A stretch of 64,000 bases of DNA from an uncultured Flavobacteriaceae bacterium. Its GTDB lineage: Bacteria > Bacteroidota > Bacteroidia > Flavobacteriales > Flavobacteriaceae. The DNA is taken from positions 930,001-994,000 of the forward strand of contig CALSRG010000001.1 of assembly GCA_943788695.1 (NCBI GenBank). Reading direction: 5' to 3'. Below are positions 51,159 through 59,987 of the stretch, piece by piece. The translations under genes were made by a program, and so were the position numbers. How positions within the stretch are numbered: the stretch's first letter is position 1; each line of letters opens with the position of its first letter. A model generated the notes under the pieces. It saw nothing but the letters and a program-made list of their open reading frames with translations. It was not told the DNA's origin and searched no databases.

Positions 51159-52091
51159 ATGTCAGAGCTTTTAGCACATATTGAAACCAGTAGTGGTAAA
51201 ATTACCGTTTCCTTAGAATTTGAAAAAACACCCGGAACCGTGGGTAATTTCGTTGCCCTTGCAGAAGGTCAAATAGAAAATTCGGTCAAAAATCAAGGAA
51301 TTCCTTATTACGATGGGCTAAAATTCCATCGTGTTATTCCGGAATTTATGATCCAAGGAGGATGTCCTTTAGGTACTGGTAATGGAAACCCGGGCTATCA
51401 ATTTGACGATGAATTTCATCCTGATTTAAAGCATGATGTTCCTGGTATTTTATCAATGGCAAATGCAGGACCAGGAACAAATGGAAGTCAATTTTTTATT
51501 ACGCATGTTGACACACCATGGCTAGATGGCAAACATACTGTTTTTGGAAAAGTCGTTAAAGGTATGGCTGTTATTAATGCTATTGGTCAAGATGACCAAA
51601 TTAAAAAAATTACAATTGAACGCATTGGTGCAGCAGCTAAAGCATTTAATGCGGTTGAGGCCTTTAGAACTTTTGAAGGATCCAGAGTTAAACGTATTGA
51701 AGCCGAACGTTTAGCAAAGCTTGCTCAGATGGATGCCCTAGCTAAGGGATTCGAACAAACAGCTTCAGGATTACGTTATCAAATCATTCAAAAGGGAAGC
51801 GGTAAACAGGCTAAATCTGGCGATACTGTCTCGGTTCATTATAAGGGTCAATTAGCCGATGGTACTATTTTTGATTCTTCATACAAACGAAATGAACCAA
51901 TTGATTTTATTCTTGGTCAAGGTCAAGTAATAAGGGGTTGGGACGAAGGCTTAGCACTTTTGAGCATCGGTGATAAAGCAAGATTTGTTATACCAAGTGA
52001 CTTAGGTTATGGCGCAAGAGGAGCAGGAGGAGTTATTCCACCTGACGCCATTCTAGTATTTGATGTCGAATTAATGGATGCGAAGTCTTAA
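51159..52091 (+). CDS. Dual-family immunophilin: cyclophilin-FKBP peptidyl-prolyl isomerase
   Basis: This 310-residue cytosolic protein contains two unrelated prolyl isomerases. The N-terminal cyclophilin (about 3-155) has FHRVIPEFMIQGGCP, GTNGSQFFITHVDTPWLDGKHTVFGKV (landmarks GSQFFI, WLDGKHTVFG). A helical, basic linker follows (about 160-200), then the C-terminal FKBP domain (about 203-308) with VSVHYKGQLADGTIFDSS, GQVIRGWDEGL and YGARGAGGVIPPDA. Fusions of this kind are known as dual-family immunophilins, including from Flavobacterium. It probably assists protein folding. It is tail-to-tail with the redoxin gene (4-bp overlap). Confidence 0.92.
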   Translation: MSELLAHIETSSGKITVSLEFEKTPGTVGNFVALAEGQIENSVKNQGIPYYDGLKFHRVIPEFMIQGGCPLGTGNGNPGYQFDDEFHPDLKHDVPGILSMANAGPGTNGSQFFITHVDTPWLDGKHTVFGKVVKGMAVINAIGQDDQIKKITIERIGAAAKAFNAVEAFRTFEGSRVKRIEAERLAKLAQMDALAKGFEQTASGLRYQIIQKGSGKQAKSGDTVSVHYKGQLADGTIFDSSYKRNEPIDFILGQGQVIRGWDEGLALLSIGDKARFVIPSDLGYGARGAGGVIPPDAILVFDVELMDAKS

Positions 52092-52645
52092 GACTTCCAT
52101 TTAATATTACATCCAATACTTGGTTTTTGAATGTTTAAAGGTGGTTCTTGCTTCAGAAGTGCCGAAATGGCTGCTTTTAAATCAGAACCATCTGATGGTA
52201 TATGGTTGCCAGGTCTCGAATCATCAAGTTGTCCGCGATAAACAAGTTTTTGAGCGTTATCAAATAAATAAATATCTGGGGTACATGCAGCGTCATACGC
52301 TTTAGCGACTTCTTGTGTTTCATCGTATAAATACGGGAACGGATAGCCTGCTGCTGCGGCATGGGCTTTCATCTCTGCTGGTCCATCTTGGGGATAATTT
52401 TCAACGTCATTACTTGAAACACCTACAAACCTAATACCTTTTGAGCTAAACTCATTGGCTAATGCAACCAAAGTGTCATTTACATGTATAACGAATGGAC
52501 AATGATTACAGATAAAAAACACTACAGTACCATGACTTCCTTTGATGTCGTTAAATGACATTGCTTTGTTACTAACGGTGTCTCTTAAACTGAACTCAGG
52601 TGCTGTTGTGCCTAAAGGTAACATATTTGAAGGTGTACGTGCCAT
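52088..52645 (-). CDS. Thioredoxin-fold (AhpC/TSA-type redoxin) protein
   Basis: This is a 185-residue redoxin without a signal peptide. It has the C46-N-H-C49 motif inside FFICNHCPFV, preceded by APEFSLRDT and followed by GVSSNDVENYPQDGPAEM (landmark SSND) and the cis-proline region CTPDIYLFD. This CNHCPFV subfamily is widespread in Bacteroidota and is usually annotated only as thioredoxin family. Its substrate is unknown. It is divergent from csaA. Confidence 0.88.
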   Translation of the reverse strand: MARTPSNMLPLGTTAPEFSLRDTVSNKAMSFNDIKGSHGTVVFFICNHCPFVIHVNDTLVALANEFSSKGIRFVGVSSNDVENYPQDGPAEMKAHAAAAGYPFPYLYDETQEVAKAYDAACTPDIYLFDNAQKLVYRGQLDDSRPGNHIPSDGSDLKAAISALLKQEPPLNIQKPSIGCNIKWKS

Positions 52646-52695
52646 AGTGTGTTTTGATGATTACCAAATATCGCAAATAATTGTAACTTCCCCAC

Positions 52696-53031
52696 ATGAA
52701 AACAAGCATTTCCTTTGACCAGTTTCAAGCCTTAGATATTCGCATTGGTACTATTACTGAGGTCGTTGATTTTAATAAAGCGCATAAACCAGCTTATCAA
52801 CTGACAATTGATTTTGGGGATATAGGTTTAAAGAAATCCTCTGCTCAAATCACTGCATTGTATAGGAAGTCAGAACTCATAAACCGTCAAATTATAGCCT
52901 TAGTCAACATTCCGTCTCGCAAAATAGCTGATTTCCAAAGCCAATGTCTTGTCATGGGTGTTTTAGGAGGCCAAGGCGTGGTTCTTTTAGCACCGGAATC
53001 TTCAGTGCCAAATGGTAGTCCGGTTGCTTAG
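52696..53031 (+). CDS. csaA: CsaA-like tRNA-binding protein
   Basis: This 111-residue OB-fold protein is of the tRNA-binding (EMAP II-like) family. It begins with FDQFQALDIRIGTITEVVDF, then KPAYQLTIDFGDIGLKKSSAQIT, VNIPSRKIADFQSQCLVMGV (landmarks NIPSRKI, SQCLVMGV) and VVLLAPESSVPNGSPV. CsaA proteins are dimers, described as chaperone-like and tRNA-binding in Bacillus. It is tail-to-tail with the M14 peptidase gene (2 bp gap). Confidence 0.92.
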   Translation: MKTSISFDQFQALDIRIGTITEVVDFNKAHKPAYQLTIDFGDIGLKKSSAQITALYRKSELINRQIIALVNIPSRKIADFQSQCLVMGVLGGQGVVLLAPESSVPNGSPVA

Positions 53032-53033
53032 GA

Positions 53034-55550
53034 CTAAAATTCTTCTCTAAAAAAGATACTGTTTAATAATATTTTGTTTGTTCCGAACCAAAATGCCCTA
53101 AAAGTTGTATTGTTCACAATTCCAACAATTTTTCCAGAGCCCATTCTTTGAATTTTTAATGCTGACGTTCCTTTCAAGCTGTCAAGATTAGAAGTCGAAA
53201 TATAACCACTCAATAAAGGAGCATCCGTATATTGTATTGGATTGTTATAACTGTTATTATCGGCTTCCATGAAAATGGTGTTATTTCTAAAGACAGCCAA
53301 TTCATCCCTTCTCAAACCATAATTAATTGGGTGAGAACGGTCAATTTTCGTATTAAAAATAGCACCTCCAATAACTTGTGCACCTTGAAAGTTTGAGCGT
53401 TGATCGAAACTTATATTTTTTGCAACAAGTGGAACGGATTTGAATTTGACCTTCAACCACTCTTTGTTGGCAAGCCATCTCAAAGTTGATCCATAAGCAA
53501 TAAAGGTTCCGCCATTTTCGATCCAAGATTTGAGATTTTTTTGAGCACTATCGCTTAACACGTCTCTCATACTTGCTCCGATAATAACATCGTATTTGCT
53601 GAGATCCATTCTCGATAGATTATTGACATCTAATTTGCTGATTGGAATATCAAAACGTTGATCTAACATATGCCACATTTCACCAGCATCATATGGGCTT
53701 ACTCCTGCACCTACAAATAGACCGATTCGAGGCAATTTCAGTGTACTAAATTCACCACTTCCCAAATCAATCCCTTTTGTTGTACCAGTCGAAACACCAG
53801 TAACACTTACTGGAATTCCTTTTAATGCAGAAGATAAAATTTGATATAATTCATCAGATGACATGCTCTGATTTTGAGAGGGAATCATAATTGTGCCATA
53901 ATCAAAATTGGTTCCATTTTGACCAAATGGTGCATTGCCAACTTTGATCCGAACACCAGATTTTAGTAGTCGGTAAGCTAGTTTTGGCGCATAATAATCG
54001 TGCCATTCAAACAAATAAGCATAATTGCTTTTGGAGCTTATTGTCCCATCTGAAAGAATAACTTTCTCAATTTTGTTTCCTGCCATTTTAGTATTGGCTT
54101 GTTCCGAAAAATTCAAATCGAAGGCCAAAGGAAAACTCCACGCAGAAATGTCGTAGAATAAGCTGTCTTGAAAAGTAGTTCGTTTTTCGAACATGGCATT
54201 CAATAGCGCTTCGTTTTTTTGATCTTTTGGAATAATATAACTCTTTCCAGACTTAAAGTTTTTTCCATCAATCGTTGCATCTTTCGCCAACTCGTGTACC
54301 GTTATTTTATGCTTTTCAAGAATGTCTAAAAAATGATACATTTTAGAGACATCCTTGTCATCTCCAACAATATAAGCATTGGTTTTTGCGCTATGAATTT
54401 GATCTCTTCTCGATTTGAAAAAATCATATTGATAGTTCAACATTTCTTGACGCATGGAGACTGCTGCATCGAGTGTGGACAGAGCAGCGGTAAATTGATT
54501 TCGAATGGTAAAAGGAAAGGTTAACAAGCCGTTATCACTTTCTTGAATATGCCCTCGTGAACTGGCTTGTTCAAATAATATTCCAACACTTCCATTAATA
54601 TCTGGAAACGTAGATCCTTTGCCATAATAGAAGTCGTCATAATTTTCTTCGGAATAATATAAGGATCCAATTTGATCCAATGCCGCAGCATGAAAAGTAC
54701 CAATTTTTCTTGTAAGCTTTTGATTCATATCGGGCGTTAGGGGATGTGTGCGTTCTGGTATACCTGGTTGAAAGAAAAAGGTAGAATTTGTACCCATTTC
54801 ATGATGATCCGTTAAAATATTTGGCAACCAATCATGAAAGGTTGTTATACGTGCTCTCGACTCTGGAAGTTGAACTGGAAGCCAATCACGATTCATGTCA
54901 AACCAGTAATGGTTAGTTCGACCTCCTGGCCATACTTCGCTATATTCTCTGTCATTACTATCTGCGGTAAGATTTTTATTTCTATTAGTGTTGGCCCAAT
55001 ATGCAAAACGCTGCAAACCATCAGGATTGAATGAAGGATCAAAAAGGATTACCACGTTCTTTAATAAATTGTCAATTTTATCACCTTGGGCTGCAGCTAA
55101 ATAGTAAGCCACCATTAAGGCTGCATTTGAACCACTTGGTTCATTTCCATGAATGGAAAATCCTTGGTAGACCACAATAGGTGCGTTCGAATAGTCACTT
55201 TCATCGACATTCTCATTTGTTTTCCTAATGTGATTAGACTGAATGGACTCTATATTTTTGTGATTGTCTGGAGAGGTAATGGTTAGTAACAGCAAAGGTC
55301 TGTCTTCAAAAGTTTTTCCTCTACTGACAATGGAAATTCTGTTAGATGCCGCTGCAAGGGCGTACATATATTGAACCAATTTGTCATGGGTAACATGCCA
55401 CTCGCCAACCTCATGTCCTATAACAGATTTTGGGGTGGGAATACTTTGGTCATAGTTGATATCTTGAGGAAGATAATATGACGATGTGATGGAAGTTTGA
55501 CCAAACGTTTGTCCAGCAATCATCAAAAGTCCAAGAAAAAATAGTCGCAT
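53034..55550 (-). CDS. Exported M14-family zinc carboxypeptidase-like protein with C-terminal GATase-like domain
   Basis: This is an 838-residue protein with a signal peptide (about 1-18, ending TFGQ). The peptidase domain has H134-x2-E137 in SIHGNEPSG, FNPDG (175-179), NRDW (220-223) and DHHEMG with the likely third zinc ligand at 249 or 250. A catalytic glutamate may lie in the later ILFEQASSRG. A long middle part follows, then a class I GATase-like fold around 600-720 (IGLFVGAGVSPYDAGEMWHML, DVIIGASM, WIENGGTFIAYGS). Large M14 peptidases of this layout occur across Bacteroidota. No T9SS domain is present. Confidence 0.85.
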   Translation of the reverse strand: MRLFFLGLLMIAGQTFGQTSITSSYYLPQDINYDQSIPTPKSVIGHEVGEWHVTHDKLVQYMYALAAASNRISIVSRGKTFEDRPLLLLTITSPDNHKNIESIQSNHIRKTNENVDESDYSNAPIVVYQGFSIHGNEPSGSNAALMVAYYLAAAQGDKIDNLLKNVVILFDPSFNPDGLQRFAYWANTNRNKNLTADSNDREYSEVWPGGRTNHYWFDMNRDWLPVQLPESRARITTFHDWLPNILTDHHEMGTNSTFFFQPGIPERTHPLTPDMNQKLTRKIGTFHAAALDQIGSLYYSEENYDDFYYGKGSTFPDINGSVGILFEQASSRGHIQESDNGLLTFPFTIRNQFTAALSTLDAAVSMRQEMLNYQYDFFKSRRDQIHSAKTNAYIVGDDKDVSKMYHFLDILEKHKITVHELAKDATIDGKNFKSGKSYIIPKDQKNEALLNAMFEKRTTFQDSLFYDISAWSFPLAFDLNFSEQANTKMAGNKIEKVILSDGTISSKSNYAYLFEWHDYYAPKLAYRLLKSGVRIKVGNAPFGQNGTNFDYGTIMIPSQNQSMSSDELYQILSSALKGIPVSVTGVSTGTTKGIDLGSGEFSTLKLPRIGLFVGAGVSPYDAGEMWHMLDQRFDIPISKLDVNNLSRMDLSKYDVIIGASMRDVLSDSAQKNLKSWIENGGTFIAYGSTLRWLANKEWLKVKFKSVPLVAKNISFDQRSNFQGAQVIGGAIFNTKIDRSHPINYGLRRDELAVFRNNTIFMEADNNSYNNPIQYTDAPLLSGYISTSNLDSLKGTSALKIQRMGSGKIVGIVNNTTFRAFWFGTNKILLNSIFFREEF

Positions 55551-55580
55551 AAGTATATTTTAAGAAATTATAGGTGAGAA

Positions 55581-55910
55581 TTAAATGTCATCAAAATCAA
55601 CATCAGTAAATTGACTTGTTCCGTTATTCAAAGGCTCATCGGTTTCAATTGTTGCTTCTTTAACGTCTCTTTTATTTGATTTGTCAATAAATTGTAATGA
55701 TTCTGCAAGCAATTCTTGAAATTCGGTCATGTCCTCTTTATATAGATAGATTTTATGCTTTTTAAAATGAAAGCTCCCATCATCGTTTGTAAATTTTTTA
55801 CTCTCAGTGATGGTTATAAAATGCTCTCCGGCTTTTGTTTCTCTAACATCAAAAAAATAAGTACGACGACCAGCTCGCAATACTTTTGAATAAATTGCTT
55901 CATTTTCCAT
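55581..55910 (-). CDS. PUR-family (DUF3276) nucleic-acid-binding protein
   Basis: This 109-residue protein has the bacterial PUR-alpha-like repeat: IYSKVLRAGRRTYFFDVRET, then EHFITITESKKF, DGSFHFKKHKIYLYKEDMTEFQ (landmarks KVRAGRRTYFFDV, ITESKK, KHKIYLYKED). The C-terminus is acidic and flexible. PUR-repeat proteins bind single-stranded DNA or RNA; a spirochaete homologue has that activity. ATG 55910 gives the usual N-terminus, and the frame starts 12 bp earlier. It has its own -7 box. Confidence 0.88.
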   Translation of the reverse strand: MENEAIYSKVLRAGRRTYFFDVRETKAGEHFITITESKKFTNDDGSFHFKKHKIYLYKEDMTEFQELLAESLQFIDKSNKRDVKEATIETDEPLNNGTSQFTDVDFDDI

Positions 55911-55936
55911 TTTCACTATCAATTAACTATGTTTCT

Positions 55937-55944
55937 CAAATGTA
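55937..55944 (-). promoter_or_regulatory. -7 promoter box for PUR-family gene
   Basis: TACATTTG on the minus strand is a full TAnnTTTG match 26 nt before the ATG. Confidence 0.5.
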
Positions 55945-55995
55945 TAAAAAAAAATCCGCCATCTGATGATTTGCCATTATTTTCCAAATACCAAC

Positions 55996-57741
55996 TTAGG
56001 GGTGTTGTTCCATATAAATCAATTGATAATACCCTTTACTATTCACAAGATCTTTATGCTTTCCACTTTGAACGACTGTACCATCTTCAACAACTAATAT
56101 ATGATCGGCATTTTTAATTGAAGATATGCGATGTGATACAATAATGGTTGTTTTCGCTTGGATAATGGGTTTTAATCTTTTTAAAATCCTTTCTTCAGTT
56201 TTTGTGTCTACTGCAGATAAGCAATCGTCGAGTAGTAAAATTGTTGGGTTTTTCACGACAGATCTCGCAATGGACATTCGTTGCTTTTGTCCGCCTGAGA
56301 GTGTAACACCCCTTTCCCCAAGTAAAGTATCATAACCTTTAGCAAATGAGGATATATTATTATGCAAGTCTGCTATTTTGGCAGCTTCTATGATGTCATT
56401 ATCAGAGGCAGATAAACGACCAAAGCGGATGTTATTTCTTATACTATCGGAAAACAAAAATGCTTCCTGCGTAACATATCCAATCTGACTTCTAAGATCA
56501 GATAGGTTGACTTTTGAAACATCTTGTTCGTCAATGTAAACAGTTCCCGAGTCAGGGTCGTAAAGCCGTGTAATTAAATCTAAAATAGATGATTTTCCTG
56601 ATCCGGTTTTACCAATGATTGCAAGTGTCTCTCCGGCATCTATTGAAAAACTGAGGTTATTAATAGCTTTAATCTTAGTATCGGGATATGTAAAGTGAAC
56701 TTTGTCGAATCGAATTTGTCCTTTGATTTGAAATGACTCATTAATTGGGTTTTGAACACTTGGCTCTACCAATAAAAAATCATTGATTCTTTGCTGTGAG
56801 GCTTCTGCTTGCTGAACAATTGAGGTTACCCAGCCTAGAGTGGCTACAGGCCAGGTCAGCATATTGACATAAATTAAAAATTCAACAATGGTTCCGAATT
56901 CTGTTATAGTACCGTTCATGTATTGTTTTCCTCCAACATAAAGAACTAAAATATTACTACATCCGATAAGAAGCAGCATCAATGGAAAAAATAAAGCCTG
57001 CACCTTGGTTAAATTAATCTGTTTGTCTCTTTGCGTATTGGCGAGAGACTGAAATTCTTCATTTGATAACGACTCAATAGCATATGATTTCAATATCGCT
57101 ATACCGCTAAATGCTTCTTGAGTATAGGCCGATAAAGTTGATAAATATTGCTGAACCTCAGTACTTCTTATATGAATCATCTTGCTTAAGTAATAAATAC
57201 TTGCTGAGAGTAAAGGCAATGGAATGATAATATAAAGTGTTAGTGAAGGTGCTTTATTATACATATTTATAAAAGCTACAATAAATAAAGTAACCATATT
57301 CATAGTGTACATGATCGCAGGACCAACATACATCCTTACTTTACTAACATCCTCACTTATTCGACTCATTAAATCTCCAGTGCGGTTGGTTTTGTAAAAA
57401 CTCAATGATAGTTTTTGATATTGAGCATAAATTTCATTTTTTAAATCATATTCAATATATCTGGACACATTGATAATGGTTTGTCTCATAAAAAATGTAA
57501 ATATTCCAGCCAACAAAGCTGCAGCCACTAATAGAGCAATATTTTGAGTAAGATCAGCTTTGAATTGAGTAACTTCTGACCGATCAGAGGACATGTAATT
57601 TGAGATAACATCAACAAGGTTTCCAATTAATTTTGGAGTGAATAAAGAAAATATTTTAGCAACTATAGTGATCAGAATACCAAAAAGCATAGACCATTTG
57701 TATTTAAGAAAATAGGAATTCAAATAAAAGAGAGCCTTCAT
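55996..57741 (-). CDS. ABC exporter, fused transmembrane and ATPase domains (half transporter)
   Basis: This is a 581-residue half transporter with six membrane helices (about 1-310) and an ATPase domain (about 335-575). It has Walker A GKTGSGKSS, LSGGQKQRMSIARSVV and Walker B ILLLDDCLSAVD. The residue after the Walker B aspartate is Asp instead of the usual catalytic Glu, as in MdlA-like halves of heterodimeric exporters. No partner gene is adjacent, so it either works as a homodimer or pairs with a distant subunit. The substrate is unknown (MsbA- or MdlB-like by architecture). It is divergent from leucine dehydrogenase. Confidence 0.88.
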   Translation of the reverse strand: MKALFYLNSYFLKYKWSMLFGILITIVAKIFSLFTPKLIGNLVDVISNYMSSDRSEVTQFKADLTQNIALLVAAALLAGIFTFFMRQTIINVSRYIEYDLKNEIYAQYQKLSLSFYKTNRTGDLMSRISEDVSKVRMYVGPAIMYTMNMVTLFIVAFINMYNKAPSLTLYIIIPLPLLSASIYYLSKMIHIRSTEVQQYLSTLSAYTQEAFSGIAILKSYAIESLSNEEFQSLANTQRDKQINLTKVQALFFPLMLLLIGCSNILVLYVGGKQYMNGTITEFGTIVEFLIYVNMLTWPVATLGWVTSIVQQAEASQQRINDFLLVEPSVQNPINESFQIKGQIRFDKVHFTYPDTKIKAINNLSFSIDAGETLAIIGKTGSGKSSILDLITRLYDPDSGTVYIDEQDVSKVNLSDLRSQIGYVTQEAFLFSDSIRNNIRFGRLSASDNDIIEAAKIADLHNNISSFAKGYDTLLGERGVTLSGGQKQRMSIARSVVKNPTILLLDDCLSAVDTKTEERILKRLKPIIQAKTTIIVSHRISSIKNADHILVVEDGTVVQSGKHKDLVNSKGYYQLIYMEQHP

Positions 57742-57787
57742 GCTAATTTTAAAATTGTTCAGGCGGTTAAAGACCCATAAATAAACC

Positions 57788-57819
57788 TTTGCGCAACCGT
57801 TAATAAAGTTTTACTTTTG
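57788..57819 (+). promoter_or_regulatory. TTTG-N20-TACTTTTG promoter for leucine dehydrogenase operon
   Basis: TTTG (57788-57791), 20 nt, then TACTTTTG (57812-57819): a complete -33/-7 pair with usual spacing. It predicts a 5' leader of about 40 nt before the ATG at 57863. Confidence 0.7.
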
Positions 57820-57822
57820 CAG

Positions 57823-57849
57823 CGGAAAATGACTATGACCATTTTTCCG
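57823..57849 (+). promoter_or_regulatory. Hairpin in the leucine dehydrogenase 5' leader
   Basis: CGGAAAA (57823-57829) pairs with TTTTCCG (57843-57849) around a 13-nt loop, right after the predicted transcription start. Extra TG/CA pairs are possible with one bulge. It might affect mRNA stability or translation. Confidence 0.4.
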
Positions 57850-57862
57850 TAATTTATTTGAC

Positions 57863-58972
57863 ATGATGATTTCAAAAATTGATTCTCAATATCAAACCGA
57901 TGGTCCCGTCTTTGGACATGACTCATTTGATAATCACGAGCAAATTGTTTTTTGCACAGACAAAGATACTGGTTTGAAGGCAATAATTGGTATCCATAAT
58001 ACCACTCTTGGACCTGCCCTCGGTGGAACCAGAATGCGTCCCTATAAAAATGAACAAGAAGCCATCACTGATGTGCTCCGATTGTCGCGCGGAATGACTT
58101 ATAAATCTGCGATTACTGGACTGAACTTAGGTGGGGGTAAGGCGGTTATTATTGGTGACCCAAAAAAAGACAAAACACCAGAATTAATGAAACGTTTTGC
58201 GGAATTTGTTCATGGCTTAAGCGGTGCGTACATTACTGCAGAAGATATGGGTATGGAAACCGAAGACATGGATACTATAAGAGATTATACACCCTACGTA
58301 ACGGGTATTTCTGAATCTCGAGGCGGTGCTGGAAATCCATCCCCAATTACCGCTTATGGTGTTTACATGGGCATGAAATCTGCTGCATGTTTCAAATATG
58401 GATCAGATGTACTTGAGGGTAAAAGTATTTTGGTAGAAGGTGTAGGCCATGTGGGAGAAGCACTTGTAGAGCATCTAACAAATGAAGGTGCAAAAGTTAT
58501 GATTACCGATATTGATCAAGAAAGACTAAAATTGATAAGTGACAGATATGGTGCTGCCATTTTTTCAGGTTCAGATATTTGTGCGCTCAAAATGGATATC
58601 TATGCGCCATGTGCTTTAGGAGCTACTATAAATGATTATTCTGCCTCTAAATTGCAAGCGGATATCGTAGCTGGCGCTGCCAACAATCAGTTGGCTAACG
58701 CTGCTAAGCATGGTCAAGAATTAATGTCTCGAGGAATCATTTACGCTCCAGATTTCTTGATTAACGCTGGTGGAATTATTAATGTTTTTGCTGAACTTGA
58801 AGGCTATGGTCGTCAAGAGATCATGACCAAAACTAAAAATATTTATAATACTACGACTAAAATTTTAGAGCGGTCGAGAGATGAGAATATAACTCCTAAT
58901 ACAGCTGCAATGAAAATGGCGAATGAAAGAATTGCACAGGCAAAACAACCAAAATCTCATACCAAAGCCTAA
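57863..58972 (+). CDS. ldh: Leucine dehydrogenase (Glu/Leu/Phe/Val dehydrogenase family)
   Basis: This NAD-dependent amino-acid dehydrogenase of 369 residues oxidatively deaminates branched-chain amino acids. It has GIHNTTLGPALGGTRMRPY (landmarks GPALGGTRM), LNLGGGKAVIIGDP with the catalytic lysine in GGGKA, then TAEDMGM, and the dinucleotide-binding VEGVGHVGEAL (about 192-202, GxGxxG). Length and motifs fit leucine dehydrogenase better than glutamate dehydrogenase. Two ATGs stand at 57863 and 57866. The nusB gene begins immediately after the stop codon. Confidence 0.9.
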   Translation: MMISKIDSQYQTDGPVFGHDSFDNHEQIVFCTDKDTGLKAIIGIHNTTLGPALGGTRMRPYKNEQEAITDVLRLSRGMTYKSAITGLNLGGGKAVIIGDPKKDKTPELMKRFAEFVHGLSGAYITAEDMGMETEDMDTIRDYTPYVTGISESRGGAGNPSPITAYGVYMGMKSAACFKYGSDVLEGKSILVEGVGHVGEALVEHLTNEGAKVMITDIDQERLKLISDRYGAAIFSGSDICALKMDIYAPCALGATINDYSASKLQADIVAGAANNQLANAAKHGQELMSRGIIYAPDFLINAGGIINVFAELEGYGRQEIMTKTKNIYNTTTKILERSRDENITPNTAAMKMANERIAQAKQPKSHTKA

Positions 58973-59938
58973 ATGTCAACAAACCAACAAAGTCTTCTAA
59001 CTAGAAGGCACATTCGCACCAAAGTGATGCAGCTTCTTTTCGCTAATAGTGAAGGGGAACAAGCTAATGTAGTCAAAGCAAAGTCTCTCTTGGAGGATAG
59101 TTTGGCAGGGATTTATGATTACTATTTGCTTCAAATGAGTCTTTTGGTAGCCATTCATAAAAAGGCAAGCAGACAGCTTCAGTTTTATGAACAAAAGCAT
59201 ATTCTGCAAGAGCGTGAACATAAACTTTGTGAAGATTTGGTGAACAATCAAATCCTTATTCATTTAGTAAAGAATGAACTGGTTGAATCTGAAATGAGCA
59301 ACAAGTATATCGATTTATGGAAAAACCATCCTGAGTATGTCGATTTAGTGTTTAAATCTATTTGGACCGATGACTTTTTTAATGAGTCGTTATCTTCAAA
59401 AAAAATGGAATTCGAAGATGATCGGGTATTAGTTGTTTCGCTTTTTAAGAACGTCATCGCTCCAAACGAAAAACTGCATGATTTTTTATGTGATTATAAG
59501 CTAACGTGGGATGTTGATATTCCAGTGGTAAACACTTTATTTTTAAAGCGACTTGCCAAAGCTAAATTGCCATTGGCTGAAGATTATTTTATGGTTGATC
59601 TTTTTAATGATTCAGAAGATGAAAAATACGCTATCGATTTACTGACAAAAACCATTTTAAATGGGAGTGCTTATCAAGAAGAGGTTGCTGAGAAAACTGA
59701 AAATTGGGATCAAGAACGTATCGCTCAATTGGATATGATATTGCTTCGCATGGCCATTTGCGAATTTAAAGAATTTCCACAGTTGCCTTTTAAAGTAACT
59801 ATTAATGAATATATCGAGTTAGCTAAAGAGTTCTCTACACCAAAAAGTAGCACATTTATCAACGGTATTTTAGATAAGATTGTAAAAGAATATATGTCAT
59901 CCAATAATTTGAACAAAATTGGGCGTGGTTTGCTCTAA
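58973..59938 (+). CDS. nusB: Transcription antitermination factor NusB (long Bacteroidota form)
   Basis: This is a 321-residue protein. It has the NusB RNA-binding start LTRRHIRTKVMQLLFA at the N-terminus and the classic C-terminal core at about 225-310 (AQLDMILLRMAICEFKEFPQLPFKVTINEYIELAKEFSTPKSSTFINGILDKI; landmarks RMAICE, VTINEYIELAKEFS, FINGILDKI). About 150 residues of extra helical sequence lie between them, as usual in Bacteroidota, where NusB is twice the Escherichia coli size. The ATG follows the ldh stop codon with no gap. Confidence 0.92.
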   Translation: MSTNQQSLLTRRHIRTKVMQLLFANSEGEQANVVKAKSLLEDSLAGIYDYYLLQMSLLVAIHKKASRQLQFYEQKHILQEREHKLCEDLVNNQILIHLVKNELVESEMSNKYIDLWKNHPEYVDLVFKSIWTDDFFNESLSSKKMEFEDDRVLVVSLFKNVIAPNEKLHDFLCDYKLTWDVDIPVVNTLFLKRLAKAKLPLAEDYFMVDLFNDSEDEKYAIDLLTKTILNGSAYQEEVAEKTENWDQERIAQLDMILLRMAICEFKEFPQLPFKVTINEYIELAKEFSTPKSSTFINGILDKIVKEYMSSNNLNKIGRGLL

Positions 59939-59987
59939 AAAAAATCACTAAATTTACACTCGTTTAATTGAAAATATATCTATAAAA

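Noticed and set aside
57759-57983. 74-codon minus-strand frame opposite the leucine dehydrogenase promoter
   Set aside because: It covers a good promoter and the ldh start, has no family features and no promoter of its own.
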